DNA from: Longimonas halophila
GTDB taxonomy: Bacteria; Bacteroidota; Rhodothermia; Rhodothermales; Salinibacteraceae
Direction of reading: 5' to 3'
Assembly: GCF_002554705.1 (NCBI RefSeq)
Contig: NZ_PDEP01000005.1
Coordinates: forward strand, 124,001 to 188,000
Length of the DNA stretch: 64,000 nucleotides
The notes under the pieces are model-generated. The model did not search any database. It was given only the letters and a program-made list of their open reading frames with translations, and was not told where the DNA came from. Positions 14,832 to 23,343 of the stretch are shown here, in pieces. Within the stretch, counting starts at the first letter, position 1. Each line of letters begins with the position of its first letter. Position numbers and translations under genes: made by a program.

Positions 14832-16007
14832 ATGACCCCGCTGGCTCGCCGCGCTCTTTTTTACACGGTAGCGCTTGCGCTGACGACGGCTGCGTTCACG
14901 TCGGTGTACACTCTGGGGATGACGCATCTGGAAGAGCGCCCGAGGGCATGGTATCAGGCGTTGGAGGTTGTCATTCAGTCGTTTACCACGACCGGATACG
15001 GCGAAGATGCGCCCTGGGGCACATTGCAGATGAACTTGTTTGTGATTGTGATGCAGCTCACGGGCATTGGGTTTATTCTGAGTGCAGTCGACATTTTCGT
15101 GGTGCCGTGGCTTAAGCAGACGCTGCAGCCCAGTGCTCCCACAACACATCCTGATATTGAAGACCATGTCGTGATCTGCGGGCATACTGACCGCACCGAG
15201 GTGTTTATCCAAGACCTTGTGGCTCAAGACCATCCGTACGTACTGTTGGTGCCCGACAAGCAAGAGGCTGGGCAGTTGCACGAAGAGGGATACACAGTCG
15301 TTGCAGGCTCGCCCGAATCGGTCCCTGCGCTGCACGGGGTGCATATTGGCACGGCCCGCGCGCTTGTGGCCGATGTGGCCGACGACGCAAACGCCAGCAT
15401 CACACTGGCCGCGCGCGAGGCTCACGCAGCCTGCACGGTCATTACCTTTGTGAAAGACGTGGCGCTGGCCCGCTACCATCGGGCTGCAGGAGCCGACACG
15501 GTGCTCTCGCCCCGCCAGCTGGTAGGCACTGAATTGGGGGTGTCGGCCCGCGAATCCGGCCCGGCGTCTGCCGCTGTTGTTATTGCGGGCTACGGAGAGG
15601 CGGGGCAGGCCGCCTACACGACGCTTCAGGATACCGAGGCTACGATCACCGTGCTCGATATCGAAGACCAGCCGGGTGTTGATGTGGTGGGCGATGCCCG
15701 AACGCCGCAGGTCCTCAAAGAAGCTGGATTAACGCAGGCGGATGCGTTCATTGTTACTCTTGGGAACGACACCACCGCCACGTTTACCACCCTCATTGCC
15801 CGCAGCCTGTGCCCCGACCTGACTATCGTTGTTCGCGCTGATGCCAACGACATGACTGAGAACCTGCGCCGTGCCGGAGCCGACGAAATCCGCTCACTCG
15901 ACAACGTATCTGGGCATATGCTCACCGAGGCGCTCTTTCGCGATGACTTCGCGCCGCCAGGGCCCTACGATTCAGTTCGCACAAACCGACCGGTGCGCTC
16001 CTCGTAG
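14832..16007 (+). CDS. K+ channel subunit with tandem RCK/TrkA domains (haloarchaeal type)
   Basis: A 391-residue protein from ATG 14832; longer frames start inside the tRNA. Two membrane helices (about 8-28 and 68-90) flank the selectivity filter TTTGYGED (52-59). A first RCK domain follows with a degenerate nucleotide motif (VVICGHTDRTE), and a second with an intact Rossmann loop (VVIAGYGEAGQAA). The GYG filter marks a potassium channel, and the RCK domains should gate it in response to ligands or nucleotides. The filter context and the EDAPW segment resemble channels I recall from haloarchaea, suggesting transfer between salt-lake organisms. K+ flux control would suit a salt-in halophile. 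It stands alone with no obvious operon partner. Confidence 0.88.
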   Translation: MTPLARRALFYTVALALTTAAFTSVYTLGMTHLEERPRAWYQALEVVIQSFTTTGYGEDAPWGTLQMNLFVIVMQLTGIGFILSAVDIFVVPWLKQTLQPSAPTTHPDIEDHVVICGHTDRTEVFIQDLVAQDHPYVLLVPDKQEAGQLHEEGYTVVAGSPESVPALHGVHIGTARALVADVADDANASITLAAREAHAACTVITFVKDVALARYHRAAGADTVLSPRQLVGTELGVSARESGPASAAVVIAGYGEAGQAAYTTLQDTEATITVLDIEDQPGVDVVGDARTPQVLKEAGLTQADAFIVTLGNDTTATFTTLIARSLCPDLTIVVRADANDMTENLRRAGADEIRSLDNVSGHMLTEALFRDDFAPPGPYDSVRTNRPVRSS

Positions 16008-16114
16008 GCAGTGCTAAGGAGGGCCACAGGACACAGCAGGCCCGGTCGGCACTCTGCCCTCATGCTTCCGTTAAAGCGCTTCCGAACACGACATTCTCCA
16101 ATTGAAAAAGTATC

Positions 16115-16855
16115 ATGACGATTGCACTGGTGGGTACGGGTCAGATGGGCACAGCTGTCGCTGATGCAGCCCGTGCTGCCGAGCACACCATTGGCCCCAC
16201 GTTCGACGCCGATATGCCACTTACCGAGGCCCCGCCCGACGCGCTGTCGTCTGCCGATCTGGTGGTCGACTTCTCGCTTCCGGCGTTGGCTCTGGATCAC
16301 ATCGAGCGGTATGTGGAGGCAGGCGTTCCGGCGGTGGTGGGCACTACGGGGTGGTACGACGCGCTCGACCGCGTGCGTGCACAGGTCGAAGCCCACGAGG
16401 CGGCACTGCTCTACGCGCCAAACTTCTCGATTGGTGTGGCTGTGTTGCGCCGGGCGGTGCAGTCGGCCTCCACGCTCATGAACGCGCTCCCCGACTACGA
16501 TGCGTTCGTGCATGAGGTGCACCACCGGAAAAAAGTAGATAGCCCCAGCGGCACGGCTCAGATGCTGGGCGAAGTGGTACTGAACGCGCTGGATCGCAAA
16601 ACCCACATCGATCCAGAAGCCCAGCACAGCCGCATCGATCCGGACGCGTTGCACGTCACGTCCACGCGGGCTGGGGCGGTCTTCGGGGAGCACACGGTGG
16701 CGTTCGACAGTCCGTACGATCAGATTCGGCTGTCGCATGCGGCTAAGAGCCGGGCGGGATTCGCGGCGGGTGCGCTGGCGGCGGCGGAGTGGCTGCCGGG
16801 CCGCACCGGGCTCTATACCCTCAACGACATGCTCGACCATCTGCTCGACGGGTAG
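16115..16855 (+). CDS. dapB: 4-hydroxy-tetrahydrodipicolinate reductase
   Basis: A 246-residue enzyme of the diaminopimelate/lysine pathway. It has the N-terminal nucleotide-binding loop IALVGTGQMGTAV, the VVDFSLP and VVGTTGW motifs, the catalytic region YDAFVHEVHHRKKVDSPSGTA, and the C-terminal FGEHTVAFDSPYDQIRLSHAAKSR. It reduces hydroxytetrahydrodipicolinate with NAD(P)H. It is slightly shorter than E. coli DapB (273), as in several Bacteroidota forms. It is followed 63 bp later by dapA, so the two consecutive pathway steps are encoded together. Confidence 0.96.
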   Translation: MTIALVGTGQMGTAVADAARAAEHTIGPTFDADMPLTEAPPDALSSADLVVDFSLPALALDHIERYVEAGVPAVVGTTGWYDALDRVRAQVEAHEAALLYAPNFSIGVAVLRRAVQSASTLMNALPDYDAFVHEVHHRKKVDSPSGTAQMLGEVVLNALDRKTHIDPEAQHSRIDPDALHVTSTRAGAVFGEHTVAFDSPYDQIRLSHAAKSRAGFAAGALAAAEWLPGRTGLYTLNDMLDHLLDG

Positions 16856-16918
16856 CGTCTGCCTGCTGCGCACGCACTGCGCATTCATTCTTTTTCTTCC
16901 GACATCTACGTTCTGACT

Positions 16919-17821
16919 ATGCCAACCGACATGCTCTTTCGTGGCGCGGCTCCTGCGCTGGTAACGCCCTTTACTGCTGACGGAGAACTCGACGAATCTG
17001 CCTTTCGCGCACTCATTGAGACGCAGATTGACGGCGGAGTGGATGCGCTCGTGGTGCTGGGCACCACGGGCGAGAACCCGACGGTAACGCATGAAGAGCG
17101 CCGCCAGCTGGTCGACTGGGCGGTAGATGCGGCTCATGGGCGCGTGCCGGTCATTGTGGGGACCGGTACAAACAGCACGGCGCAGAGCATCACGTTCTCG
17201 CAAGAGGCCGAGCAGGCGGGTGCCGATGGCCTCCTGGTGGTGGGGCCGTACTACAACAAACCCTCGCAAGACAACTTTGTGGCGCACACCGCGGCTATTG
17301 CCGAGGCGACCGCGCTTCCCATTGTGCTGTATAACGTACCGGGTCGGACGAGCTTCAACATTACGGCCGAGACAGCGCTGCGCATCGCCCAGGAGGTGCC
17401 GCAGGTGGTCGGCGTCAAGGAAGCCTCAGGCGATCTGCAGCAGATCACCGATATCTTGGCGCATCGCCCCAGCGGATTTGCCGTGTATGCGGGCGATGAT
17501 GAGATGGCGCTGCCGGTCACGCTGCTGGGAGGCGACGGGGTAGTGTCGGTCATCAGTAATGCGTTGCCGGACGCCTTTGCGTCGCTTGCTCACGCTGCGC
17601 TGGCGGGCGAGGTGGCATCGGCGCAGAAGCAGCACTTTGCGTTGCTGGAGGCCATGCGAGCATGCTTCTACGCTACGAATCCCGTACCCGTAAAGACGGT
17701 GCTGGCGGCTACAGGGACTATCAGCGAGCATGTGCGTCTGCCTATGCAACCGCTCGATCCGGAGTCAGCAGTGCGGCGCCGCGTGCTGGATGCCTTTGCT
17801 CCGCACATCGACATTCTGTAG
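16919..17821 (+). CDS. dapA: 4-hydroxy-tetrahydrodipicolinate synthase
   Basis: A 300-residue TIM-barrel aldolase. VLGTTGENPTV is the pyruvate-binding TTGE motif, YYNKPSQ follows, YNVPGRT holds the catalytic tyrosine, and VVGVKEASGD holds the Schiff-base lysine. It condenses pyruvate with aspartate semialdehyde, the first committed step of DAP and lysine synthesis. It lies directly after dapB on the same strand and is convergent with the mreD-like gene. Confidence 0.96.
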   Translation: MPTDMLFRGAAPALVTPFTADGELDESAFRALIETQIDGGVDALVVLGTTGENPTVTHEERRQLVDWAVDAAHGRVPVIVGTGTNSTAQSITFSQEAEQAGADGLLVVGPYYNKPSQDNFVAHTAAIAEATALPIVLYNVPGRTSFNITAETALRIAQEVPQVVGVKEASGDLQQITDILAHRPSGFAVYAGDDEMALPVTLLGGDGVVSVISNALPDAFASLAHAALAGEVASAQKQHFALLEAMRACFYATNPVPVKTVLAATGTISEHVRLPMQPLDPESAVRRRVLDAFAPHIDIL

Positions 17822-17847
17822 GGCGGCTCCAGACAGGATGTTTGTGC

Positions 17848-18333
17848 TCAGCGCGTGCTATTGCTGGTGTACAGGATGGAGGCAATGGTGCCCAGCACCG
17901 CCGTGTATGCCGACGAGCCGAGCCACAGCGCATTCACCAGAAAGGCATTCGTGGTCTGCGCCTGTAGCGCCAGCAGAATGACGAGGAGTCCGTTGTGCAT
18001 GAGCGTAAGCACAAGCCCGCCCAGAAAGGCCTGGCGGGGTTGGATGAGCACAGCGTTGCGCTCTTCGGTAACGGGAATGCTGCCGAGAAGAAAGCCAGTT
18101 ATGGTCTTCACAATCATGTGCAGTCCCCAGGTGCCGTAGGCGATGTCGAGCGCTGTGCCCAGTGCAAAGCCGGCCCCAGCCGCCGTGTGGCGCCGCATGT
18201 GCAGGGCCATCCAGCCCAGAAATAGAAGCACCACATCGGGTGTCGCGCCCCACAGCGACAGGTGCTGAAGGACCAGCCACTGCGCCAGGACCAGTCCAGC
18301 CCCAACCCCAAAGTAGCGCAGTTGTGCAGACAT
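17848..18333 (-). CDS. mreD: MreD-like rod shape-determining membrane protein
   Basis: A 161-residue protein that is almost all membrane helices (about 5-25, 29-45, 50-70, 72-92, 105-130, 135-155). The segment WGATPDVVLLFLGWMALHMRRHTAAGAGFALGTALDIAYGTWGLHMI has the character of MreD (hydrophobic, P-D-hydrophobic repeat, then G..G...D...G..G). MreD is a membrane partner of the MreBC/PBP2/RodA elongasome. No mreB or mreC lies next to it, so the call rests on protein shape; the neighbouring dacB is also a peptidoglycan gene. Confidence 0.7.
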   Translation of the reverse strand: MSAQLRYFGVGAGLVLAQWLVLQHLSLWGATPDVVLLFLGWMALHMRRHTAAGAGFALGTALDIAYGTWGLHMIVKTITGFLLGSIPVTEERNAVLIQPRQAFLGGLVLTLMHNGLLVILLALQAQTTNAFLVNALWLGSSAYTAVLGTIASILYTSNSTR

Positions 18334-18385
18334 GGCAGGTAAAAGGATGCGAAAGCGTAGCGACGGGGGCGGCGGGTACGAACGG

Positions 18386-19861
18386 CTACAGTACAGTGGA
18401 CTCCGTAAGCGTTTTCACAATCTCATCCATTGTGCGGCGCACGCGCCAGGAGCTACCCTCGTAATTGTTGGCCATCATTGAAAAAGCCACGCGCGAGCCA
18501 TTGGGGCGCTCCGCATAGCCACTGAGCGCGCGCACATATCGTAGCGATCCGGTCTTTGCACGTATCGGGGAGCGCGACAGGCGATATTCCATCGTGGTGT
18601 TGCGTTCGCCGCTTGCAGCCAGTGAGGCCTTAAACGCTTCGGCTTCGGGATGCGAATCCATGTAGCGCAGCAGGTTTGTGAACGTAGCGGGCGCTACCAG
18701 ATTGCGCCGGGAGAGCCCTGAGCCGTCATGCACTGCCGGAAAGCGCGTTACGCCGGCGCGGCGGAGCAGCTGCTGAATGCGCTGTGCTCCACCCTCCACG
18801 GAGCCGCCCCACCCAATGGTGCGCAAGACCTGCTCAGCGTAAAAGTTGTTCGACTTCTTGTTGATGAGCGCTATGATGTCTGCCAACGGCGGCGAAAGCG
18901 AGACAAACAGCAGCGTGCCACGGTCGGGCACCGTGCCAAGCGTGTCTGCATCGACGCGGGTAAGATCCGTCGTAATGCCTGCTTCTTCGAGGGCCAACAC
19001 CAGGCTGCGCATCGCAAAGTCAGCCGGTTCGGTAACGGGCACGTTCACGGTGCCAATATACGAACGGGCCACGGAGCCGTGCAGCCGAATCGTGTTCGAC
19101 TCGAACGAGCGGTCGAACTGGAGCGCATTTCCGCGCCATCGGCTGCTGGTCGTGGCCTCGTTACGGAGCGTGACGGCATCGTTGGGGTAGGCGCGTAGCT
19201 CGGGGGGCTGGCCGGGTTCGGACGCCCGAATCTGCACCGACATGACGTTGTCGCTGTACGATAGCGCACTGCTGGCTGTGCCAATGTAACGGCTGGCCTG
19301 CCGCGTCACATAGCCAATGTCCCAGCCCTCGGGGTAGGCCACCCCGTCGAACTGACGGGCATCACCAATGAGCCGCCCTTCAATGCGCTCTACGCCCTGC
19401 TCAGCGAGCTGCTCGGCCCAGGTCTGCAACGGGTCCGCACGGCGCAGTTCATCGCTTCCAAACGTAGGATCGCCCGAGCCGCGTAGCGTCAGGTCGCCCC
19501 GCATCACGCCATCTTCGGTGGTGCCGTTGAAATGCAGTTCGGTTTCGTACCGGTATGAGCTGCCCAGCCGGTCAAGCGCGGCGCTCGTGGTAAGAAGTTT
19601 CTGGGTCGAGGCTGGAATCAGCCGGTGGTCGCCCTGATGGCTGTACAGCACGGCCCCGCTCTCCACATCAACAATGTGCACGCCCCAGAAGGCGGGCGAC
19701 GAAGCGGTGTGCGTGTCAAGCAGCCGATCAATTTCAGCAGTGAGTGCTGAGGGTGCGTCGGTCTGTTGTGCGTGCGCCAGGCCGGTGCATCCCACCAGCA
19801 GAAGCATGGTGAGCACGAGGGCACGCCAAGGAGGCATCGCAAAGCCAGAAAAGCGTATCAT
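18386..19861 (-). CDS. dacB: D-alanyl-D-alanine carboxypeptidase/endopeptidase (PBP4, DacB)
   Basis: Penicillin-binding protein of the C-type low-mass class, about 491 residues. It opens with a signal peptide (PPWRALVLTMLLLVGCTGLAHAQ). Catalytic motifs are SxxK in IPASTQKLLT (S85, K88), SxN in KKSNNFYAEQVLR, and KTG in IRAKTGSLRYVRALSGY. The large insert between SxxK and SxN, with the DLTLRGSGDPTF motif, is typical of DacB. It trims or opens peptidoglycan cross-links in the periplasm. The start could be ATG 19861 or 19837; both leave a signal peptide. It is 52 bp downstream of mreD on the same strand. Confidence 0.93.
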   Translation of the reverse strand: MIRFSGFAMPPWRALVLTMLLLVGCTGLAHAQQTDAPSALTAEIDRLLDTHTASSPAFWGVHIVDVESGAVLYSHQGDHRLIPASTQKLLTTSAALDRLGSSYRYETELHFNGTTEDGVMRGDLTLRGSGDPTFGSDELRRADPLQTWAEQLAEQGVERIEGRLIGDARQFDGVAYPEGWDIGYVTRQASRYIGTASSALSYSDNVMSVQIRASEPGQPPELRAYPNDAVTLRNEATTSSRWRGNALQFDRSFESNTIRLHGSVARSYIGTVNVPVTEPADFAMRSLVLALEEAGITTDLTRVDADTLGTVPDRGTLLFVSLSPPLADIIALINKKSNNFYAEQVLRTIGWGGSVEGGAQRIQQLLRRAGVTRFPAVHDGSGLSRRNLVAPATFTNLLRYMDSHPEAEAFKASLAASGERNTTMEYRLSRSPIRAKTGSLRYVRALSGYAERPNGSRVAFSMMANNYEGSSWRVRRTMDEIVKTLTESTVL

Positions 19862-20034
19862 GATGAACCAACAAACTCGCAACAAGGAACAGAGCAACAA
19901 AAAAGCTGCATTCCTCTCATACCCAGGCTAACGGAAGCGGGTCCCCGACACGGACTTCCTTGCACGGAACTGCACAGCCTACGCAAGGTTGGGGCGCATG
20001 TCTGTTGTTTATGTCGATATGAATCTGCGCTGTT

Positions 20035-20316
20035 ATGCCTCGCACTTCGCGCTCGCGCCGCCGCCCGGCTCCACCTGTCCTGCGCCGCACCAACTATCAG
20101 TTGCTTGGAGCAGGCGTAGCGGCCATTGCCATTGGGTTTCTGCTCATGTATATGGAGAGCGCGCTCGATGGCGTACTTTCGCTCTACGTAAGTCCGCTCC
20201 TCATTATGGGCGGATACGCCGAGATTATCTACGCACTGCTGTGGCGGCCCAGCGATGCTGATGTGCCTGAGCCGCCGTCTGCTGCGGACAGCGACGACTC
20301 AGACGCCAGCGCGTAG
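20035..20316 (+). CDS. Small membrane protein, DUF3098-like
   Basis: A 93-residue protein with a basic, Pro-rich start, NYQLLGAGVAAIAIGFLLMYMES (first membrane helix), VSPLLIMGGYAEIIYALLWRP (second helix) and an acidic tail. The spacing of the two helices and the N-terminal NY..L/MG..V..IGF.LM pattern match the DUF3098 proteins common in Bacteroidota, often found near ftsX-like genes; none is nearby here. No function is known. It is convergent with ndk. Confidence 0.65.
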   Translation: MPRTSRSRRRPAPPVLRRTNYQLLGAGVAAIAIGFLLMYMESALDGVLSLYVSPLLIMGGYAEIIYALLWRPSDADVPEPPSAADSDDSDASA

Positions 20317-20357
20317 GAGTTTCTCCAGAGCAAGAGGGGGCGTTGCCGGAAACAGCA

Positions 20358-20792
20358 TTACGCTGCACGGTTGGCCACGATTTCGTGCTCGGCGAAGAAG
20401 TAGCTTGCCTCCTTCTGGCCGTTTCCAACGGAATCGGAGCCGTGTACAATGTTGGTTGAAATCGAATCCGCAAAGTCGGCGCGGATCGTGCCCTCATCAG
20501 CTTCGTCCGGGTTCGTAGCGCCAATCAAGGTACGGAAGTCGGCAATTGCATTTTCTTTTTCAAGCACGACCGGCACGCACGGACCGCTCGACATAAAGTC
20601 GGTCAGTTCGTCGAAGAACGGCTTGTCTTCGTGCACCGCGTAGAAGCCCTCGGCTTCCCGCTTGGAGAGGGTGATCATCTTCAGCGCACGCACGGCGAAC
20701 CCGGCGTCTTGGATGCGCGCAAGTACGGTGCCGATCAGTTCCTTACGGACGCAGTCGGGCTTGAGGATAGCAAGGGTGCGTTCGGTAGCCAT
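20358..20792 (-). CDS. ndk: Nucleoside diphosphate kinase
   Basis: A 144-residue enzyme that moves the gamma phosphate between nucleoside triphosphates and diphosphates. [14 protein letters not shown] is the start, [20 protein letters not shown] the nucleotide loop, and NIVHGSDS carries the phosphohistidine (H117). Length and order match the family. The start MATERT is at the normal place. Confidence 0.97.
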   Translation of the reverse strand: MATERTLAILKPDCVRKELIGTVLARIQDAGFAVRALKMITLSKREAEGFYAVHEDKPFFDELTDFMSSGPCVPVVLEKENAIADFRTLIGATNPDEADEGTIRADFADSISTNIVHGSDSVGNGQKEASYFFAEHEIVANRAA

Positions 20793-20975
20793 GTAGCGGA
20801 GCAGGTTAGTACGAAAGAGATAACGTAACGCGGCGGTCGTGCCAATATGAACGATGCCGACCGCAAATCACGCATTCCGTACGACGGGTTGCCCCATGCG
20901 GTGTTGATGTCCGATGAATCACCGGGCGAAGTTGTGTGAAGGAGGGGGTTGTGTGCATTCTGGGGGATGCGATTG

Positions 20976-21563
20976 CTATACGCCCAGCACATCGCTCACA
21001 GCCAACGCCGCCGCGATGTCGTTGCGTGGAAGTGCAATCTCGTCGCCGCACTCGTAGAGGGCGTGCTCACGGTAGCTGCCAGACTCGGGCATCCGGTACG
21101 CGTGGACGCGGTCCTCATCAAGCGCCACGACCCACACTTCAGAAAGGCCTGCTTGCGCGTACAGTGGAACCTTCACCTCCTGGTCGAACGGAAGCGAGGA
21201 GTCGGCTACTTCCACCACGAGCAAGACGTCTTCGGGACGTGGATGGCGAGAGGCGTAGTCGTCGTCGCGCGGTTTCAGCAGTGCCACATCGGGTTCTGGC
21301 TCCGAGTCGGGCGGAAGCACGATCGGGTTTTGCACGCTGACGAGTGCCTGCTCGGGATGAACGTGTGCTGAAAACACACGCGTGAGACGACGCACACACG
21401 CAGCGTGCTGACTTCCGATGGGCGACATTTCGTAGATGTGACCGTTCAGTAGTTCAACATTGAGGTCTGGCCTCAGCACGCCCGCCTCCGCCATCCGATG
21501 ATAGTCGCTCACCGAAAAGCGAAGCGGAGCAGGTTCCGAAACGGGCGGAGCAGCAACAGGCAT
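20976..21563 (-). CDS. Uma2 family (PD-(D/E)XK-like) protein, copy A
   Basis: A 195-residue Uma2/DUF820 protein. It has the conserved N-terminal DYHRMAEAGVLRPDLNVELLNGHIYEMSPIGSQHA and EPDVALLKPRDDDYASRHPRPEDVLLVVEVADSSLPFD, with the D and E-V-K/A residues of the nuclease-like core. Then come KVPLYAQAGLSEVWVVALDEDRVHAYR. The family is abundant in cyanobacteria and some halophiles; its nuclease activity is predicted from fold and its role is unclear. It is a tandem paralogue of the next gene, 18 bp away, similar along its whole length. Confidence 0.85.
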   Translation of the reverse strand: MPVAAPPVSEPAPLRFSVSDYHRMAEAGVLRPDLNVELLNGHIYEMSPIGSQHAACVRRLTRVFSAHVHPEQALVSVQNPIVLPPDSEPEPDVALLKPRDDDYASRHPRPEDVLLVVEVADSSLPFDQEVKVPLYAQAGLSEVWVVALDEDRVHAYRMPESGSYREHALYECGDEIALPRNDIAAALAVSDVLGV

Positions 21564-21581
21564 GGCAGCGCCGTCTTTCGT

Positions 21582-22169
21582 TTACGAAGGTAGAACCGCA
21601 TCAACAGAAATAGTGTGATCTCCGAGCGGCTGCGGAAGCAGTAGCTTGTCGCCGCGCTCATATGTCGTTTGCTCGCGGTACCGGCCCGATTCGGGCATGC
21701 GATACGCGTGCACTTGATCTTCGTCGAGCGCCACAACCCAGACTTCAGGGATGCCTGCTTGCGCGTACAGCGGCACTTTCACCTCCTGATCGAACGGGAG
21801 CGAGGCGTCGGCTACTTCCACCACGAGCATCACCTCGTTGGGACGTGGATGGCGAGAGGCGTAGTTGTCGTCGCGCAGTTTCAGCAGTGCCACATCGGGT
21901 TCTGGCTCCGAGTCGGGCGGAAGCACGATCGGATTTTGGACCCGCACAATGGCATGGTCATCGACCGCACGCATGAAAAGACGGTTGAGTCGATCGACGC
22001 ACGCAGCGTGCCGGCTTCCGATGGGCGACATCTCATAGATATGGCCGTTCAGCAATTCGACATTGAGGTCCGGTCCCAGCACACCGGCCTCCCCCATCTG
22101 GTGGTAGTCGCTCACCGAAAAGCGATAGAGCGTTGGCTCTGGCAGGGTGGCGGGTGCAGAAACGGGCAT
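21582..22169 (-). CDS. Uma2 family (PD-(D/E)XK-like) protein, copy B
   Basis: Exactly the same length as copy A (195 residues) and aligned to it nearly residue for residue: DYHQMGEAGVLGPDLNVELLNGHIYEMSPIGSRHAACVDRL, EPDVALLKLRDDNYASRHPRPNEVMLVVEVADASLPFD, and KVPLYAQAGIPEVWVVALDEDQVHAYRMPESG. Differences cluster in the segment after the first motif and at the C-terminus (KLLLPQPLGDHTISVDAVLPS). It is a recent tandem duplicate. It lies 24 bp before lipA, which is on the same strand upstream. Confidence 0.85.
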   Translation of the reverse strand: MPVSAPATLPEPTLYRFSVSDYHQMGEAGVLGPDLNVELLNGHIYEMSPIGSRHAACVDRLNRLFMRAVDDHAIVRVQNPIVLPPDSEPEPDVALLKLRDDNYASRHPRPNEVMLVVEVADASLPFDQEVKVPLYAQAGIPEVWVVALDEDQVHAYRMPESGRYREQTTYERGDKLLLPQPLGDHTISVDAVLPS

Positions 22170-22193
22170 GGCAGAAGGCGGACTTTCGTGCAG

Positions 22194-23171
22194 TTACACG
22201 TGCTTCTCGGCGTGATACGACGAGCGCGTGAGCGGACTGCTTTCTACATGCTCAATGCCTTTTGCCTCGCCCACCTCTTTGTACCAGGCAAAGGTCTCCG
22301 GCTCCACCCAGTCCTCAACAGGCAAGTGCATCTTCGTCGGCTGCATGTACTGTCCGATGGTCATCACGTCGAGGCCGATCTCCACAAAGTCGTCCATCAG
22401 TTCCAGGACTTCTTCGGGGTCTTCGCCCAGGCCCACCATGATGCCGCTCTTGGTGCGTAAGCCGTCTTCTTTGGCCCATTGCAGCACGTCGAGCGAGCGC
22501 TGGTAGTCGGCTTGTGGACGCACACGGCGGTAGAGGCGCGGCACGGTTTCCATGTTATGGTTGAAGATGTCGGGGCGTGCATCAAACACCGTCTGGCATG
22601 CCTCGCGGATGCCGCGGAAGTCGGGCGTGAGCACTTCAACGGTGCAGCCCAGCTCATGCAGACGGTTGATGGTGTCGGCAAAGATGGGCGCGCCGCCATC
22701 CTTGCGCTCATCGCGGTTCACGCTGGTGACGACCGCGTGCTGTACGCCCATCAGATCGGCAGCTTCGGCCACGCGGCGGGGCTCGTCCCAGTCGAGGCCG
22801 TCTTGCGGGCGGCCCGTCTTAATGGCGCAGAACCCGCACGAGCGCGTGCAGATGTTGCCCAGAATCATGAACGTAGCCGTGCCGGCACTCCAGCACTCGC
22901 CCATGTTGGGGCAGTTGGCGCTCTCGCACACGGTGTGCAGGTCGTGCTCGTCGATGATGCTACGCACTTTCTTGAACTCCTTGCCTTGCGGCAGCTTCAC
23001 GCGGAGCCAGTCGGGGCGTTTGCCTTGCTTGTTTTTGTTGGTGTCTTCGACGACAGGCAGTTCAAAAAAACCAGAGTCGCCGTCGCCCGAGGAAGCGAGT
23101 TCTTCTTTCTCGACAGAGCGAAGTTGAAGATCGTCAGGAGTTTTGGGAGACGTTGCACCGGAGTCCGACAT
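22194..23171 (-). CDS. lipA: Lipoyl synthase
   Basis: A 325-residue radical-SAM enzyme that inserts two sulfurs into octanoyl groups. The auxiliary cluster cysteines are at 82, 87 and 93 ([13 protein letters not shown]). The radical SAM cluster is [10 protein letters not shown] at 108, 112 and 115. The C-terminal RSSYHAEKH carries the conserved serine that ligates the auxiliary cluster. An N-terminal extension of about 50 acidic residues precedes the [11 protein letters not shown] start of the core. No lipB is adjacent. It is divergent from the lysine aminotransferase gene, with 172 bp between. Confidence 0.97.
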   Translation of the reverse strand: MSDSGATSPKTPDDLQLRSVEKEELASSGDGDSGFFELPVVEDTNKNKQGKRPDWLRVKLPQGKEFKKVRSIIDEHDLHTVCESANCPNMGECWSAGTATFMILGNICTRSCGFCAIKTGRPQDGLDWDEPRRVAEAADLMGVQHAVVTSVNRDERKDGGAPIFADTINRLHELGCTVEVLTPDFRGIREACQTVFDARPDIFNHNMETVPRLYRRVRPQADYQRSLDVLQWAKEDGLRTKSGIMVGLGEDPEEVLELMDDFVEIGLDVMTIGQYMQPTKMHLPVEDWVEPETFAWYKEVGEAKGIEHVESSPLTRSSYHAEKHV

Positions 23172-23343
23172 GCACTAAGAGTGGGGTTTACATGAGGCTT
23201 TGCGGAACGCAGCAGGGAAAGAATTGCTGCTTTGCACGTAACGAAACACCTAACAGGGCGTTCCTCTGAATGCAACGGCTCCCGCCGAGGGAAAAGCCCT
23301 TCCAGTGTTCACCGATTTCGCTTGACGTATTGCCCCTTCCTGT

